In this document: piece after piece, positions 18,165-25,957 of the stretch
How positions within the stretch are numbered: the stretch's first letter is position 1
How the letters are laid out: each line of letters starts with the position of its first letter
Assembly: GCF_003054045.1 (NCBI RefSeq)
Contig: NZ_QBKH01000007.1
Span: 62,001 to 126,000 of the forward strand
Length of the DNA stretch: 64,000 nt
Origin: Sphingobacterium faecium
GTDB taxonomy: Bacteria > Bacteroidota > Bacteroidia > Sphingobacteriales > Sphingobacteriaceae
Direction of reading: 5' to 3'
Notes under the pieces: model-generated
Database searches by the model: none
What the model was told of the DNA's origin: nothing
What the model saw: only the letters and a program-made list of their open reading frames with translations
Translations under genes and position numbers: made by a program

Positions 18165-19640
18165 TTATTTTAACTCTTTAATTTCTTGTTCTGTTACCGA
18201 ATCATATTTGCCTAAAGAATCTCTAAAGTATTCCACTTGTTCTGCTGGGAATGCACCTTCTTTAACCAATTTAGTTTTATGTTGTAAACTTGAGCTTTTC
18301 AACAATAACTTCACTTCCGCGATTGCGATACCCGGTAAGAAGCGTAAGAACAATAAGAACAACGTAAAGAATAAACCGATAGATCCAACGAAAATACCAA
18401 CGTCTGTCCATGTTGGGTAAAACATCGCCCAAGATGATGGTAAATAATCACGGTGTAATGAAGTCACGATAATTACGAAACGCTCAAACCACATACCAAT
18501 GTTTACCACAATAGATAAGATCCAGGAGATTGGAATACTTGTACGAATTTTCTTAAACCAGAATAATTGTGGTGAAATTACGTTACATGTCATCATTGAC
18601 CAATAAGCCCAAGCATAAGGACCAAACATACGGTTTTCAAAAGCGTACATCTCGTATTCAGATTGAGAATACATTGCAATGAACAACTCTGTCAAGTAAG
18701 CAATACCTACGATAGAACCTGTTGTCATGATAATTTTGTTCATGGCTTCAATGTGGAACATCGTGATATAATTCTCAAAATTCATGACTTTACGTAAGAT
18801 CAACAATAAAGTTTGCACCATCGCAAAACCAGAGAAGATCGCACCAGCAACGAAATATGGAGGGAAGATTGTTGTATGCCATCCTGGGATAACAGAAGTT
18901 GCAAAGTCAAAAGATACAATCGTGTGTACCGAAAGTACCAATGGAGTAGAGATACCTGCCAAAATTAATGACACGATCTCAAAACGTTGCCAAGTCTTTA
19001 CAGATCCATTCCATCCAAAAGATAGCACAGAGTAAATTTTTTGTCTAAGGCCAGTAGCACGGTCACGGATAGTCGCGATATCAGGTAACAAACCACAGTA
19101 CCAGAATACCAAGGATACCGTGAAATAAGTAGAGATCGCAAATGCATCCCATACTAATGGTGAGTTAAAGTTAACCCAAAGAGATCCAAACTGATTTGGC
19201 AATGGGAAAATCCAATAAGCCAACCAAGGACGCCCCATGTGGGCAACAACATACGTTGCAGCACAGATAACGGCAAAAATCGTCATGGCCTCTGCTGAAC
19301 GGTTAATGGAATTACGCCAGTTTTGGCGGAAAATTAATAATACGGCCGAAATTAATGTACCAGCGTGACCGATACCAACCCACCATACAAAGTCAGTGAT
19401 ATCCCAAGCCCAGCCTACAGTTTTATTTAGACCCCAAGCGCCGATACCTGTCCAGAAGGTATAACTAACGCTGACTACCCATAATAAAGCACCTAATACG
19501 GCGACAGTGAAACCAATCCACCATGCTTTATTCGGTTTATTTTCAACCGGTAGTAAGATATCATCCGTAATTTTAGCATACGTAATGTCCTTACCGGTCA
19601 TTAATGGTTCTCTTAATATTGATTCGTTATGCGATGACAT
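18165..19640 (-). CDS. actC: Alternative complex III membrane subunit ActC (NrfD/PsrC family)
   Basis: A 491-residue NrfD/PsrC-type quinone-interacting membrane subunit with about ten helices. Typical positions include VWWVGIGHAGTLISAVLLIF near the N terminus, where the histidine lies in the quinol site region of the family, and FHIEAMNKIIMTTGSIVGIA. It anchors the iron-sulfur protein ActB and forms the main quinol oxidation site of alternative complex III. It follows actB by 29 nt. Confidence 0.94.
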   Translation of the reverse strand: MSSHNESILREPLMTGKDITYAKITDDILLPVENKPNKAWWIGFTVAVLGALLWVVSVSYTFWTGIGAWGLNKTVGWAWDITDFVWWVGIGHAGTLISAVLLIFRQNWRNSINRSAEAMTIFAVICAATYVVAHMGRPWLAYWIFPLPNQFGSLWVNFNSPLVWDAFAISTYFTVSLVFWYCGLLPDIATIRDRATGLRQKIYSVLSFGWNGSVKTWQRFEIVSLILAGISTPLVLSVHTIVSFDFATSVIPGWHTTIFPPYFVAGAIFSGFAMVQTLLLILRKVMNFENYITMFHIEAMNKIIMTTGSIVGIAYLTELFIAMYSQSEYEMYAFENRMFGPYAWAYWSMMTCNVISPQLFWFKKIRTSIPISWILSIVVNIGMWFERFVIIVTSLHRDYLPSSWAMFYPTWTDVGIFVGSIGLFFTLFLLFLRFLPGIAIAEVKLLLKSSSLQHKTKLVKEGAFPAEQVEYFRDSLGKYDSVTEQEIKELK

Positions 19641-19669
19641 AGTATTTTTATTTCAAATAATGAACAAGA

Positions 19670-22600
19670 TTACGCCTCAAAAGTGTTTCTAACTTTTGTC
19701 ATATAACCGATACCCGGTTGTACATTGATTTCCTCAAGTACGTAATAAACACGCTCATTGCGTAATGCTTTAGATACTTCCGATTCTGGATCATTAGCAT
19801 CACCAAAGATAATTGCATTTGCAGAACATGCTTGTTGACATGCCATTTGGATATCACCGTCTTTTACTTTACGGTTCTCCATTTTCGCATGTAACTTACC
19901 AGCTTGAATACGTTGGATACACATTGAACATTTTTCCATAACCCCACGTGAACGTGTTGTTACATCTGGGTTCAATACCAATTGCGTAAACTCATTATTC
20001 AAGTAGTTGTCAAAACGTGAATCATTCCAATAGTTAAACCAGTTAAAACGACGTACTTTATATGGACAGTTATTCGCACAGTAACGTGTTCCGAAACATC
20101 TGTTGTAAGCCATATGGTTTAGACCCTCTGATGAGTGTACAGTAGCTAATACTGGACATACAGTCTCACATGGTGCATGTGCACAATGTTGACATAACAT
20201 CGGTTGGTGAACAACAGTTACATTTTCGAAATCATTGATGTGTTGAATTTCATTTTCCTTCGTATACTCTTTACCATCCTCTTCAATGGTGTAGTAACGG
20301 TCAATACGTAACCAGTGCATCTCACGACGACGACGAACCTCATCACGACCTACAACAGGAATATTATTTTCTACGTTACAAGCAACAATACAAGATCCAC
20401 AACCAGTACATGCATTCAAATCGATTGCCATTACCCATTTGTGACCTGGTTGCTCGTACTTGTTCCACAAATCATATGTTTTGTGTTTATCCGTAAAGCG
20501 ACCTGACTCAGAGTTAGGATCTTTTAAATACTTAGCGAAAGTAGTTTCACGTACAATGTTACGACCTTCAATAGTATGGTGTGTTTGTGTCTGTGCTAAT
20601 TGATAGATGGTATTTGATTTTGCAAGAGTTGCTTTCGCTACAAATTGAATCGTACCATTTACTAAGCTTGCAAAAGGATAAGCATTTTTACCAACGTTAT
20701 TACCCGCTTTACCAACTTTAGTACGTCCGTAACCGATAGCTACTGAAACGGTACCCAAAGCCTGTCCAGGTTGTTGAACAACTGGTAACTCCACTTTGTA
20801 ACCATTTGCTTCAACAGTAATTGTTGCATCTTCACCCAATCCTAATTTCTCAGCATCTTTAGGGTTTAAAGCAGCATAATTATCCCAAGTTACCTTAGAA
20901 ACTGGATCTGGAACCTCTTGTAAGTAAGCATTATTTGCATATCTACCATCGCGCAAAGCACTTGGCTCATATAATTTCAATTCGAAATCACCGACTACTG
21001 TTTTTGCAGCAGCGATAGCAGCACTAGCGGCAGCCTCTACATTACCAGAGAATGAATAAGAAGCTGCTGTTTTAGCACCCTTATATTCAAAACCAGTTTG
21101 TAAAACGTTATTCCAGTTCTTCGTACTACCAACTAAAATAGTAGAAGACCAAAGATTTTTAACAAATGTATAGATATCAGTCGTATCACCAGCCCAAACC
21201 AATAAAGATTGATCTGCTTGACGGGTATTGAATACTGGATTGATTGTTGGCTGCACAATAGAGAATAGACCTTCTTTTGGAGAAGCATCACCCCATGACT
21301 CCAAAAATGTATTTGTAGGAGCAATAGCAGTCAATTCCGAAGCTGTTTCATCAGCACGTTGAGAGAAAGATAAAGTAAAATCAACTTTCTTCAATGCTGC
21401 TTTTACATCTTCAGCTTTGAAATAATCATAAACAGGATTACTGTTTAAGAACATCGCTACACCAACTTGACCAGCCTTAGCATTTGTCAGGAATTGAGAA
21501 AATGCAGCATCAGAACCTTGATGTTGTTTAGAGAAATTATCTAAATCGATTGTAGATCCATATGAAGCTAAAGCACTGTTGATTGCATTCGCTAGAGTTT
21601 GAATATTAATATCATTCGAACCAGCTACCACAACTGCAGCACCTTTATTATTTAACAATTCTTTAGCAGCTAAAGTAACTGCAGTTTGTGCTCTTTTAGC
21701 AGTAATACCACCAGCTAAAGAAGAACCTGTAACCGCATTATATAACGAGATTAATACAGCAGCTTCTTCCGAAGGTTTAATGGCAATACGTACATCGGCA
21801 TTTGATCCCGTCATACTAAGACCGGACTCAAACTGAATATGACGTGACATTTTACCATTTTTCAATGATTTATAGTCACGGTTTTTAACATATTGTTGTG
21901 TATGTTCCTCTCCCGCTAACCAAGTTCCTAAGAAATCAGCTGCTACCGAAACAACAACATTTGCTTTATCAAAATTATAAGAAGGAACAACCGCTTTTCC
22001 AAAAGCATTTTTGTTAGCTTCAATGATTGCGCTGTAAGAAACAGCATCTACTTGAACTAAATTAGTTGTCGGGTACTTAGCCGTTAACTTGGCAATAGCA
22101 GCTAACGTAGTAGGACTATTTACTGTACTAGAAACAATAGTAATTTGTTTACCAGCAGCAGCTGCTGCGTTTAATGCAGCGATAACAGTGCTATCTAATT
22201 TAGACCATTCAACATCTTGTCCTTTTAATTGAGCAGTTTTTAATTTAGACTCATCATATAAATCTAAAACTGATGCTGCAGTTCCTGAATCTGTACCTTG
22301 ATTTAAACCTATTGCATTCGGGTTAGCCTCTACATTAATAGGACGACCCTCACGTGTTCTGACTAAGATACTTTGACCATTAAAAGTCGAAGTATAAAAG
22401 TTAGGAATACCAGGAGTAATCTCCTCAGGTTTAATTAAATAAGGAACTGCTTTATGCACAGGTGTACTGTTACATGCTGCTAAAGTAACAGCCCCAACAC
22501 CAAAACCTAATGCTTTTAAGAAGTCACGGCGTGGAGTTTTTGTACTCAACCCTGCTTCATTTAAGACATCTTCTACAGGAATAGATTCGGCAAACTCACC

Positions 22601-22675
22601 CTTACTCTTTTCAACAAAAGCAGGTGTTTGTTTCAATTCTTCCAAACCTTTCCAATATTTTTTATTGCTATCCAT
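19670..22675 (-). CDS. actB: Alternative complex III iron-sulfur/molybdopterin-like subunit ActB
   Basis: A 1001-residue fusion of a molybdopterin oxidoreductase-like domain (about residues 60-650) and a four-cluster ferredoxin domain (about 740-960). The N terminus carries the twin-arginine-like variant PRRDFLKALGFGVGAV at about residue 48 rather than at the extreme terminus. Cluster motifs include CTGCGSCIVAC, CQHCAHAPCETVCP, RYCANNCPYKVRRFNWF, CSMCIQRIQ and CQQACSANAI. In studied alternative complex III enzymes the molybdopterin-like domain binds no Mo cofactor; I see no cysteine motif for a cluster in that half, consistent with this. It moves electrons from the quinol site to the hemes. 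Confidence 0.95.
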   Translation of the reverse strand: MDSNKKYWKGLEELKQTPAFVEKSKGEFAESIPVEDVLNEAGLSTKTPRRDFLKALGFGVGAVTLAACNSTPVHKAVPYLIKPEEITPGIPNFYTSTFNGQSILVRTREGRPINVEANPNAIGLNQGTDSGTAASVLDLYDESKLKTAQLKGQDVEWSKLDSTVIAALNAAAAAGKQITIVSSTVNSPTTLAAIAKLTAKYPTTNLVQVDAVSYSAIIEANKNAFGKAVVPSYNFDKANVVVSVAADFLGTWLAGEEHTQQYVKNRDYKSLKNGKMSRHIQFESGLSMTGSNADVRIAIKPSEEAAVLISLYNAVTGSSLAGGITAKRAQTAVTLAAKELLNNKGAAVVVAGSNDINIQTLANAINSALASYGSTIDLDNFSKQHQGSDAAFSQFLTNAKAGQVGVAMFLNSNPVYDYFKAEDVKAALKKVDFTLSFSQRADETASELTAIAPTNTFLESWGDASPKEGLFSIVQPTINPVFNTRQADQSLLVWAGDTTDIYTFVKNLWSSTILVGSTKNWNNVLQTGFEYKGAKTAASYSFSGNVEAAASAAIAAAKTVVGDFELKLYEPSALRDGRYANNAYLQEVPDPVSKVTWDNYAALNPKDAEKLGLGEDATITVEANGYKVELPVVQQPGQALGTVSVAIGYGRTKVGKAGNNVGKNAYPFASLVNGTIQFVAKATLAKSNTIYQLAQTQTHHTIEGRNIVRETTFAKYLKDPNSESGRFTDKHKTYDLWNKYEQPGHKWVMAIDLNACTGCGSCIVACNVENNIPVVGRDEVRRRREMHWLRIDRYYTIEEDGKEYTKENEIQHINDFENVTVVHQPMLCQHCAHAPCETVCPVLATVHSSEGLNHMAYNRCFGTRYCANNCPYKVRRFNWFNYWNDSRFDNYLNNEFTQLVLNPDVTTRSRGVMEKCSMCIQRIQAGKLHAKMENRKVKDGDIQMACQQACSANAIIFGDANDPESEVSKALRNERVYYVLEEINVQPGIGYMTKVRNTFEA

Positions 22676-22713
22676 TTAAGCTGTATATAAGATTGCGTAT
22701 TTCTGAATAATTA

Positions 22714-23985
22714 TTAATAGTGACATTTACCACACTCAAGACCACCGATCATCGCCGCTGTCATTTTTTCACCTTTTTTGATGCTTTCATGCGCTTTGAT
22801 TAAGTCTTCGTAGTATTTGTTATCTGATTTCACATCTGTTGCCTTATGACAATCCACACACCATTTCATGGTCAAAGGAGAATATTGATATACTTCTTCC
22901 ATGGTTTCAATTGGACCGTGACATGTCTGACACTCCACTCCCGCTACAGTAACGTGTTGCGAGTGATTAAAGTAAGCAAAATCTGGCAAGTTATGAATAC
23001 GAACCCACTGAATCGGCTTAGGGTTGTTACCATAAGTACGAGTCTCTGGATTCCAATCCAATGCACGATAGATTTTAGCAATCTCTGGCGAAGTCTCACC
23101 ATCATAATGCTCAGAACCTGTAATCGTGTTATGACAGTTCATACAAACATTCGCTGAAGGAATAGAAGCATTTTTAGATTTAAAGGCTCCACCATGACAA
23201 TATTGACATTCAATCTTATTGATACCAGCGTGCAATTGGTGAGAGAATTTAATAGGTTGAACAGGTTGATAACCCGTATGAACACCAACATTCCACATAG
23301 TTTTCCAACCTCCAACAGCTAACAATGCAACCAACATCAATACGGCAAATCCGACCAATTTCTTGTTTTTAACAAAACCCTGAGCAAATGCCAAGAATTT
23401 TTTACTAGTCTTAGGCTCTTCTTCCGCCTCAACAGCAGCTTGATTAGTCGCGATAACTCTTTCTAAGGTACGGATTACACGGTTTAAAACAACGATCACA
23501 ACAATGGCCAAAACAACTATGCCTAATAACCCGAAGATCATAAATAAATTAGCATTGTCATCTTTCGCAGTTTCACCAGGATTAGTCGCATCTTTAGGCT
23601 TCTCAACAGACTCAGCTTTAATGTAAGCCAATACAGACCTAATCTGATCATCAGATAAATCTGTAAAAGAAGTCATCACGGATTTATTATACTCCTCAAA
23701 AATCGCAATTGCATCTTTATCACCAGAAGCAATCAGCGCTTGAGAGTTTTTGATCCATTTAATCAACCACTCTTCAGACTTGGTCTCAGTAATACCCTTT
23801 AGGGCAGGACCGACGACCTTCCTATCAACTTTGTGACAGCTCGTACATTTAGCTTTGAAGATTTTTTCACCTTCCTTGACATCTTGCGCATGCAGCGTCG
23901 CAACGGCAAACAACAGCACCAAACTCATTGATACTACCCTCGCAAGTTTTCCCAAAACGGATGAGATATTTCTCATATTTAACAC
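22714..23985 (-). CDS. actA: Alternative complex III multiheme cytochrome c ActA with fused N-terminal monoheme domain
   Basis: A 423-residue cytochrome with six CxxCH heme sites. A signal peptide (to about LHAQ) leads a class I monoheme domain (KCTSCHK, with a methionine in SVMTSFTDLSDDQIR). A membrane helix (LFMIFGLLGIVVLAIVVIVV) and a second one (FAVLMLVALLAVGGW) follow. A pentaheme domain closes the protein (CQYCH, CMNCH, CQTCH, CVDCH, CGKCH). The pentaheme part matches ActA; the fused monoheme domain is a second electron carrier. It is the promoter-proximal gene of the whole act/cox cluster. Confidence 0.93.
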   Translation of the reverse strand: MLNMRNISSVLGKLARVVSMSLVLLFAVATLHAQDVKEGEKIFKAKCTSCHKVDRKVVGPALKGITETKSEEWLIKWIKNSQALIASGDKDAIAIFEEYNKSVMTSFTDLSDDQIRSVLAYIKAESVEKPKDATNPGETAKDDNANLFMIFGLLGIVVLAIVVIVVLNRVIRTLERVIATNQAAVEAEEEPKTSKKFLAFAQGFVKNKKLVGFAVLMLVALLAVGGWKTMWNVGVHTGYQPVQPIKFSHQLHAGINKIECQYCHGGAFKSKNASIPSANVCMNCHNTITGSEHYDGETSPEIAKIYRALDWNPETRTYGNNPKPIQWVRIHNLPDFAYFNHSQHVTVAGVECQTCHGPIETMEEVYQYSPLTMKWCVDCHKATDVKSDNKYYEDLIKAHESIKKGEKMTAAMIGGLECGKCHY

Positions 23986-24059
23986 TTTATACTATTTATT
24001 TGTGAATATAAAAATTTAAACACCATTCTAGACAAAGCACACTCTGCCTAGTAATGCCA

Positions 24060-24092
24060 CAAAAGTATAACTTATTAATAAATCCCTGACAA
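24060..24092 (-). promoter_or_regulatory. Promoter of the act-cox respiratory cluster
   Basis: On the minus strand TTG (24092-24090) is followed after 22 nt by TACTTTTG (24067-24060), an exact TAnnTTTG match. Transcription would start near 24053, about 68 nt before the actA ATG. I found no equally good promoter between the genes downstream, though internal ones cannot be excluded by eye. Confidence 0.65.
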
Positions 24093-24283
24093 TTTTGTGA
24101 CGTTATTTATCAATTTATAATCGTTCTAAATTATTTCAAAACGACTATTTAAGGCAGATTTAAACCACCTCTTGTACTTCGAGGCGGAAATCGATAAACT
24201 TCAAATATAAGACATCAATATGACATAAAAAAAGAGCTCTACTGTTTAAATTGCTCCTTTTATAAGTTCTTCATAACAGTAGA

Positions 24284-24317
24284 TTGACAAAGAATTGATT
24301 AGAGAATTGTAACTTTA
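24284..24317 (+). promoter_or_regulatory. Probable msrB promoter
   Basis: TTG at 24284-24286, a 23-nt spacer and TAACTTTA at 24310-24317, one mismatch from TAnnTTTG. The predicted transcript starts just before the ATG at 24334. Confidence 0.4.
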
Positions 24318-24333
24318 CAGATATGATGATATC

Positions 24334-24819
24334 ATGGCAAAATTGTTAATTTTATGTAGTGTGATTTTTTTAACAGCCTCACGTCATAGACATACTACTC
24401 CAGCTCAAAAACATACATCAACTTTTAAAATAATGGAAGATTCAGCAAAATATAACAAATTAAGCCCCGAAGAAGAATATGTTATTCTTCACAAAGGTAC
24501 CGAACGTCCCTATACAGGAACGTTATTAGACAATAAGGCAATGGGAACATACATTTGCAAAAGATGTGAAGCCTCTCTGTACCGTTCAGAAGACAAATTT
24601 GATTCACATTGTGGATGGCCAAGTTTTGACGATGAGATTTCAGGAGCAATTCGCAAAGAAACAGATGCCGATGGAAGAAGGACTGAAATTCTTTGTAATA
24701 CTTGCGGAGCACACTTAGGGCATGTTTTTACCGGAGAAAGATTAACCGATAAAAACATCCGTCACTGTGTCAATTCAATTTCTATGAAATTTGTTGCAGA
24801 TACTAGCGCTTCAAAATAG
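24334..24819 (+). CDS. msrB: Peptide-methionine (R)-S-oxide reductase, probably exported
   Basis: MsrB reduces methionine-R-sulfoxide in oxidised proteins. The 161-residue protein has the full MsrB fold from about residue 40: KLSPEEEYVILHKGTERPYT, the structural zinc pairs CKRC and CNTC, HCGWPSFDDEI, and the catalytic cysteine in IRHCVNSISM. Residues 1-20 (MAKLLILCSVIFLTASRHRH) form a hydrophobic signal-like leader that cytoplasmic MsrB lacks, so the enzyme is probably periplasmic or membrane-tethered. This fits repair of envelope proteins near an oxygen-respiring complex. It converges with the LacI gene and overlaps its 3' end by 17 nt. Confidence 0.93.
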   Translation: MAKLLILCSVIFLTASRHRHTTPAQKHTSTFKIMEDSAKYNKLSPEEEYVILHKGTERPYTGTLLDNKAMGTYICKRCEASLYRSEDKFDSHCGWPSFDDEISGAIRKETDADGRRTEILCNTCGAHLGHVFTGERLTDKNIRHCVNSISMKFVADTSASK

Positions 24820-25807
24820 AAGATTCCCGCACTTTCAACTCGCAGGGTAATGTCAAATGTTTTATTGCTTTGGCTTTACCCTGCAATTTTAGCAGTAGAA
24901 TATTGATAATATGATTCGCAATCTCTTCAATAGGTTGTGAAACCACCGTAATAGCAGGTTCGTGCAATTTAAAAACAGTATGGTCATCAAAAGCAATTAA
25001 TGCCGGTAGTTTATAATTATGCTTCTTACCAGATTTGAGTCCAGTGATCGCAAGATAATTGGTCGCAAATAAAACAGCATCCAGTCTATTGTCAACAACA
25101 AACTCATGCAATTCATCTATCGCCTCTGCTTCCGAAGCATCCAATTGTATTTTTTTGATATAAGCTTGCTTTTTAAACTGATCCATCGCTTTCATGTAAC
25201 CACCTAAGCGATCACGCATCTGCGTTTGATCTGAGTAAAGCGAAACTAGACCAATCCGTTTATATCCCTGCTCATTAAAATGAACAGTCGCATCAAAGGC
25301 ACCTTGAAAATTATCGGCAATAACATAATCAGTCTCCACTTCAGGCAAGTATCGATCAAACAAAACAACAGGTACATTTGACTGAATTAAATTGGAAATT
25401 GTCTCCTCTATACCCTCAGAAGGTGTAATAATAAAACCATCCACTTGTCGATCATTGAACATACCGATTAACTCTTTAGTCTTTTCACTATCATTGTTCG
25501 TACTACAATAAATAATACGGTATCCCTGTTCATAGACTTTTGTTTCAATCAGGCGTGCTATATTTCCAAAAAAAGGATTTGAGATATCTTCAATAATCAA
25601 ACCTATAATTTTGGTTTTACCAGTACGTAAACTTTTAGCAAGTTCATTAGGCTTATAGCCGACCTTTTTCACATAATCAAGAACACGCTTCGTCAATGAC
25701 TCGCTGATGCGCTTTTCTTTGGCTTTGTCATTCAATATAAAAGATACTGTAGTAACCGAAACCCCTAAAGCTTTTGCGATGTCACTGATCAAAATTCTCT
25801 TCTTCAT
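24803..25807 (-). CDS. LacI family transcriptional regulator
   Basis: A 334-residue repressor or activator. The N-terminal LacI helix-turn-helix is ILISDIAKALGVSVTTVSFI with the hinge YKPNELAKSLRTGKTKIIGL; the periplasmic-binding-protein-like effector domain fills residues 60-334 (IIEDISNPFFGNIARLIE, IAFDDHTVFKLHEPAITVVS). It is divergent from the GH92 alpha-mannosidase, with 150 nt between the starts, so control of that gene by a mannose-containing or related sugar ligand is plausible. I could not see a clear LacI-type palindrome in the gap. Confidence 0.92.
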   Translation of the reverse strand: MKKRILISDIAKALGVSVTTVSFILNDKAKEKRISESLTKRVLDYVKKVGYKPNELAKSLRTGKTKIIGLIIEDISNPFFGNIARLIETKVYEQGYRIIYCSTNNDSEKTKELIGMFNDRQVDGFIITPSEGIEETISNLIQSNVPVVLFDRYLPEVETDYVIADNFQGAFDATVHFNEQGYKRIGLVSLYSDQTQMRDRLGGYMKAMDQFKKQAYIKKIQLDASEAEAIDELHEFVVDNRLDAVLFATNYLAITGLKSGKKHNYKLPALIAFDDHTVFKLHEPAITVVSQPIEEIANHIINILLLKLQGKAKAIKHLTLPCELKVRESSILKR

Positions 25808-25957
25808 TAAGTCGTATATGTTTATAAATTTGAGTTACTAATCTAAAAAAAAATAAAGTAATAAAGCTATTTATTGTAAAAATATTTAAGCTAAAAGGAT
25901 TTATTAAGCAAAAAAAATACTATATTTCGCCCCTAAATAAGACCAAACTAATTACTT

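Larger units (their letters stand above)
23986..24333. other. Intergenic region between actA and msrB
   Basis: 348 nt without a gene. It holds the strong promoter of the respiratory cluster (24060-24092, minus) and a likely promoter for msrB (24284-24317, plus). An 8-bp inverted repeat (CTACTGTT at 24239-24246, AACAGTAG at 24275-24282) with a 28-nt spacer lies just before the msrB promoter; its role is unknown. No small gene is seen. Confidence 0.6.

Noticed and set aside
19670..22675. ActB as an active molybdenum oxidoreductase such as a formate or nitrate reductase
   Set aside because: Gene context is complete alternative complex III, and the molybdopterin-like half lacks a visible N-terminal cluster motif; studied ActB proteins contain no molybdenum.
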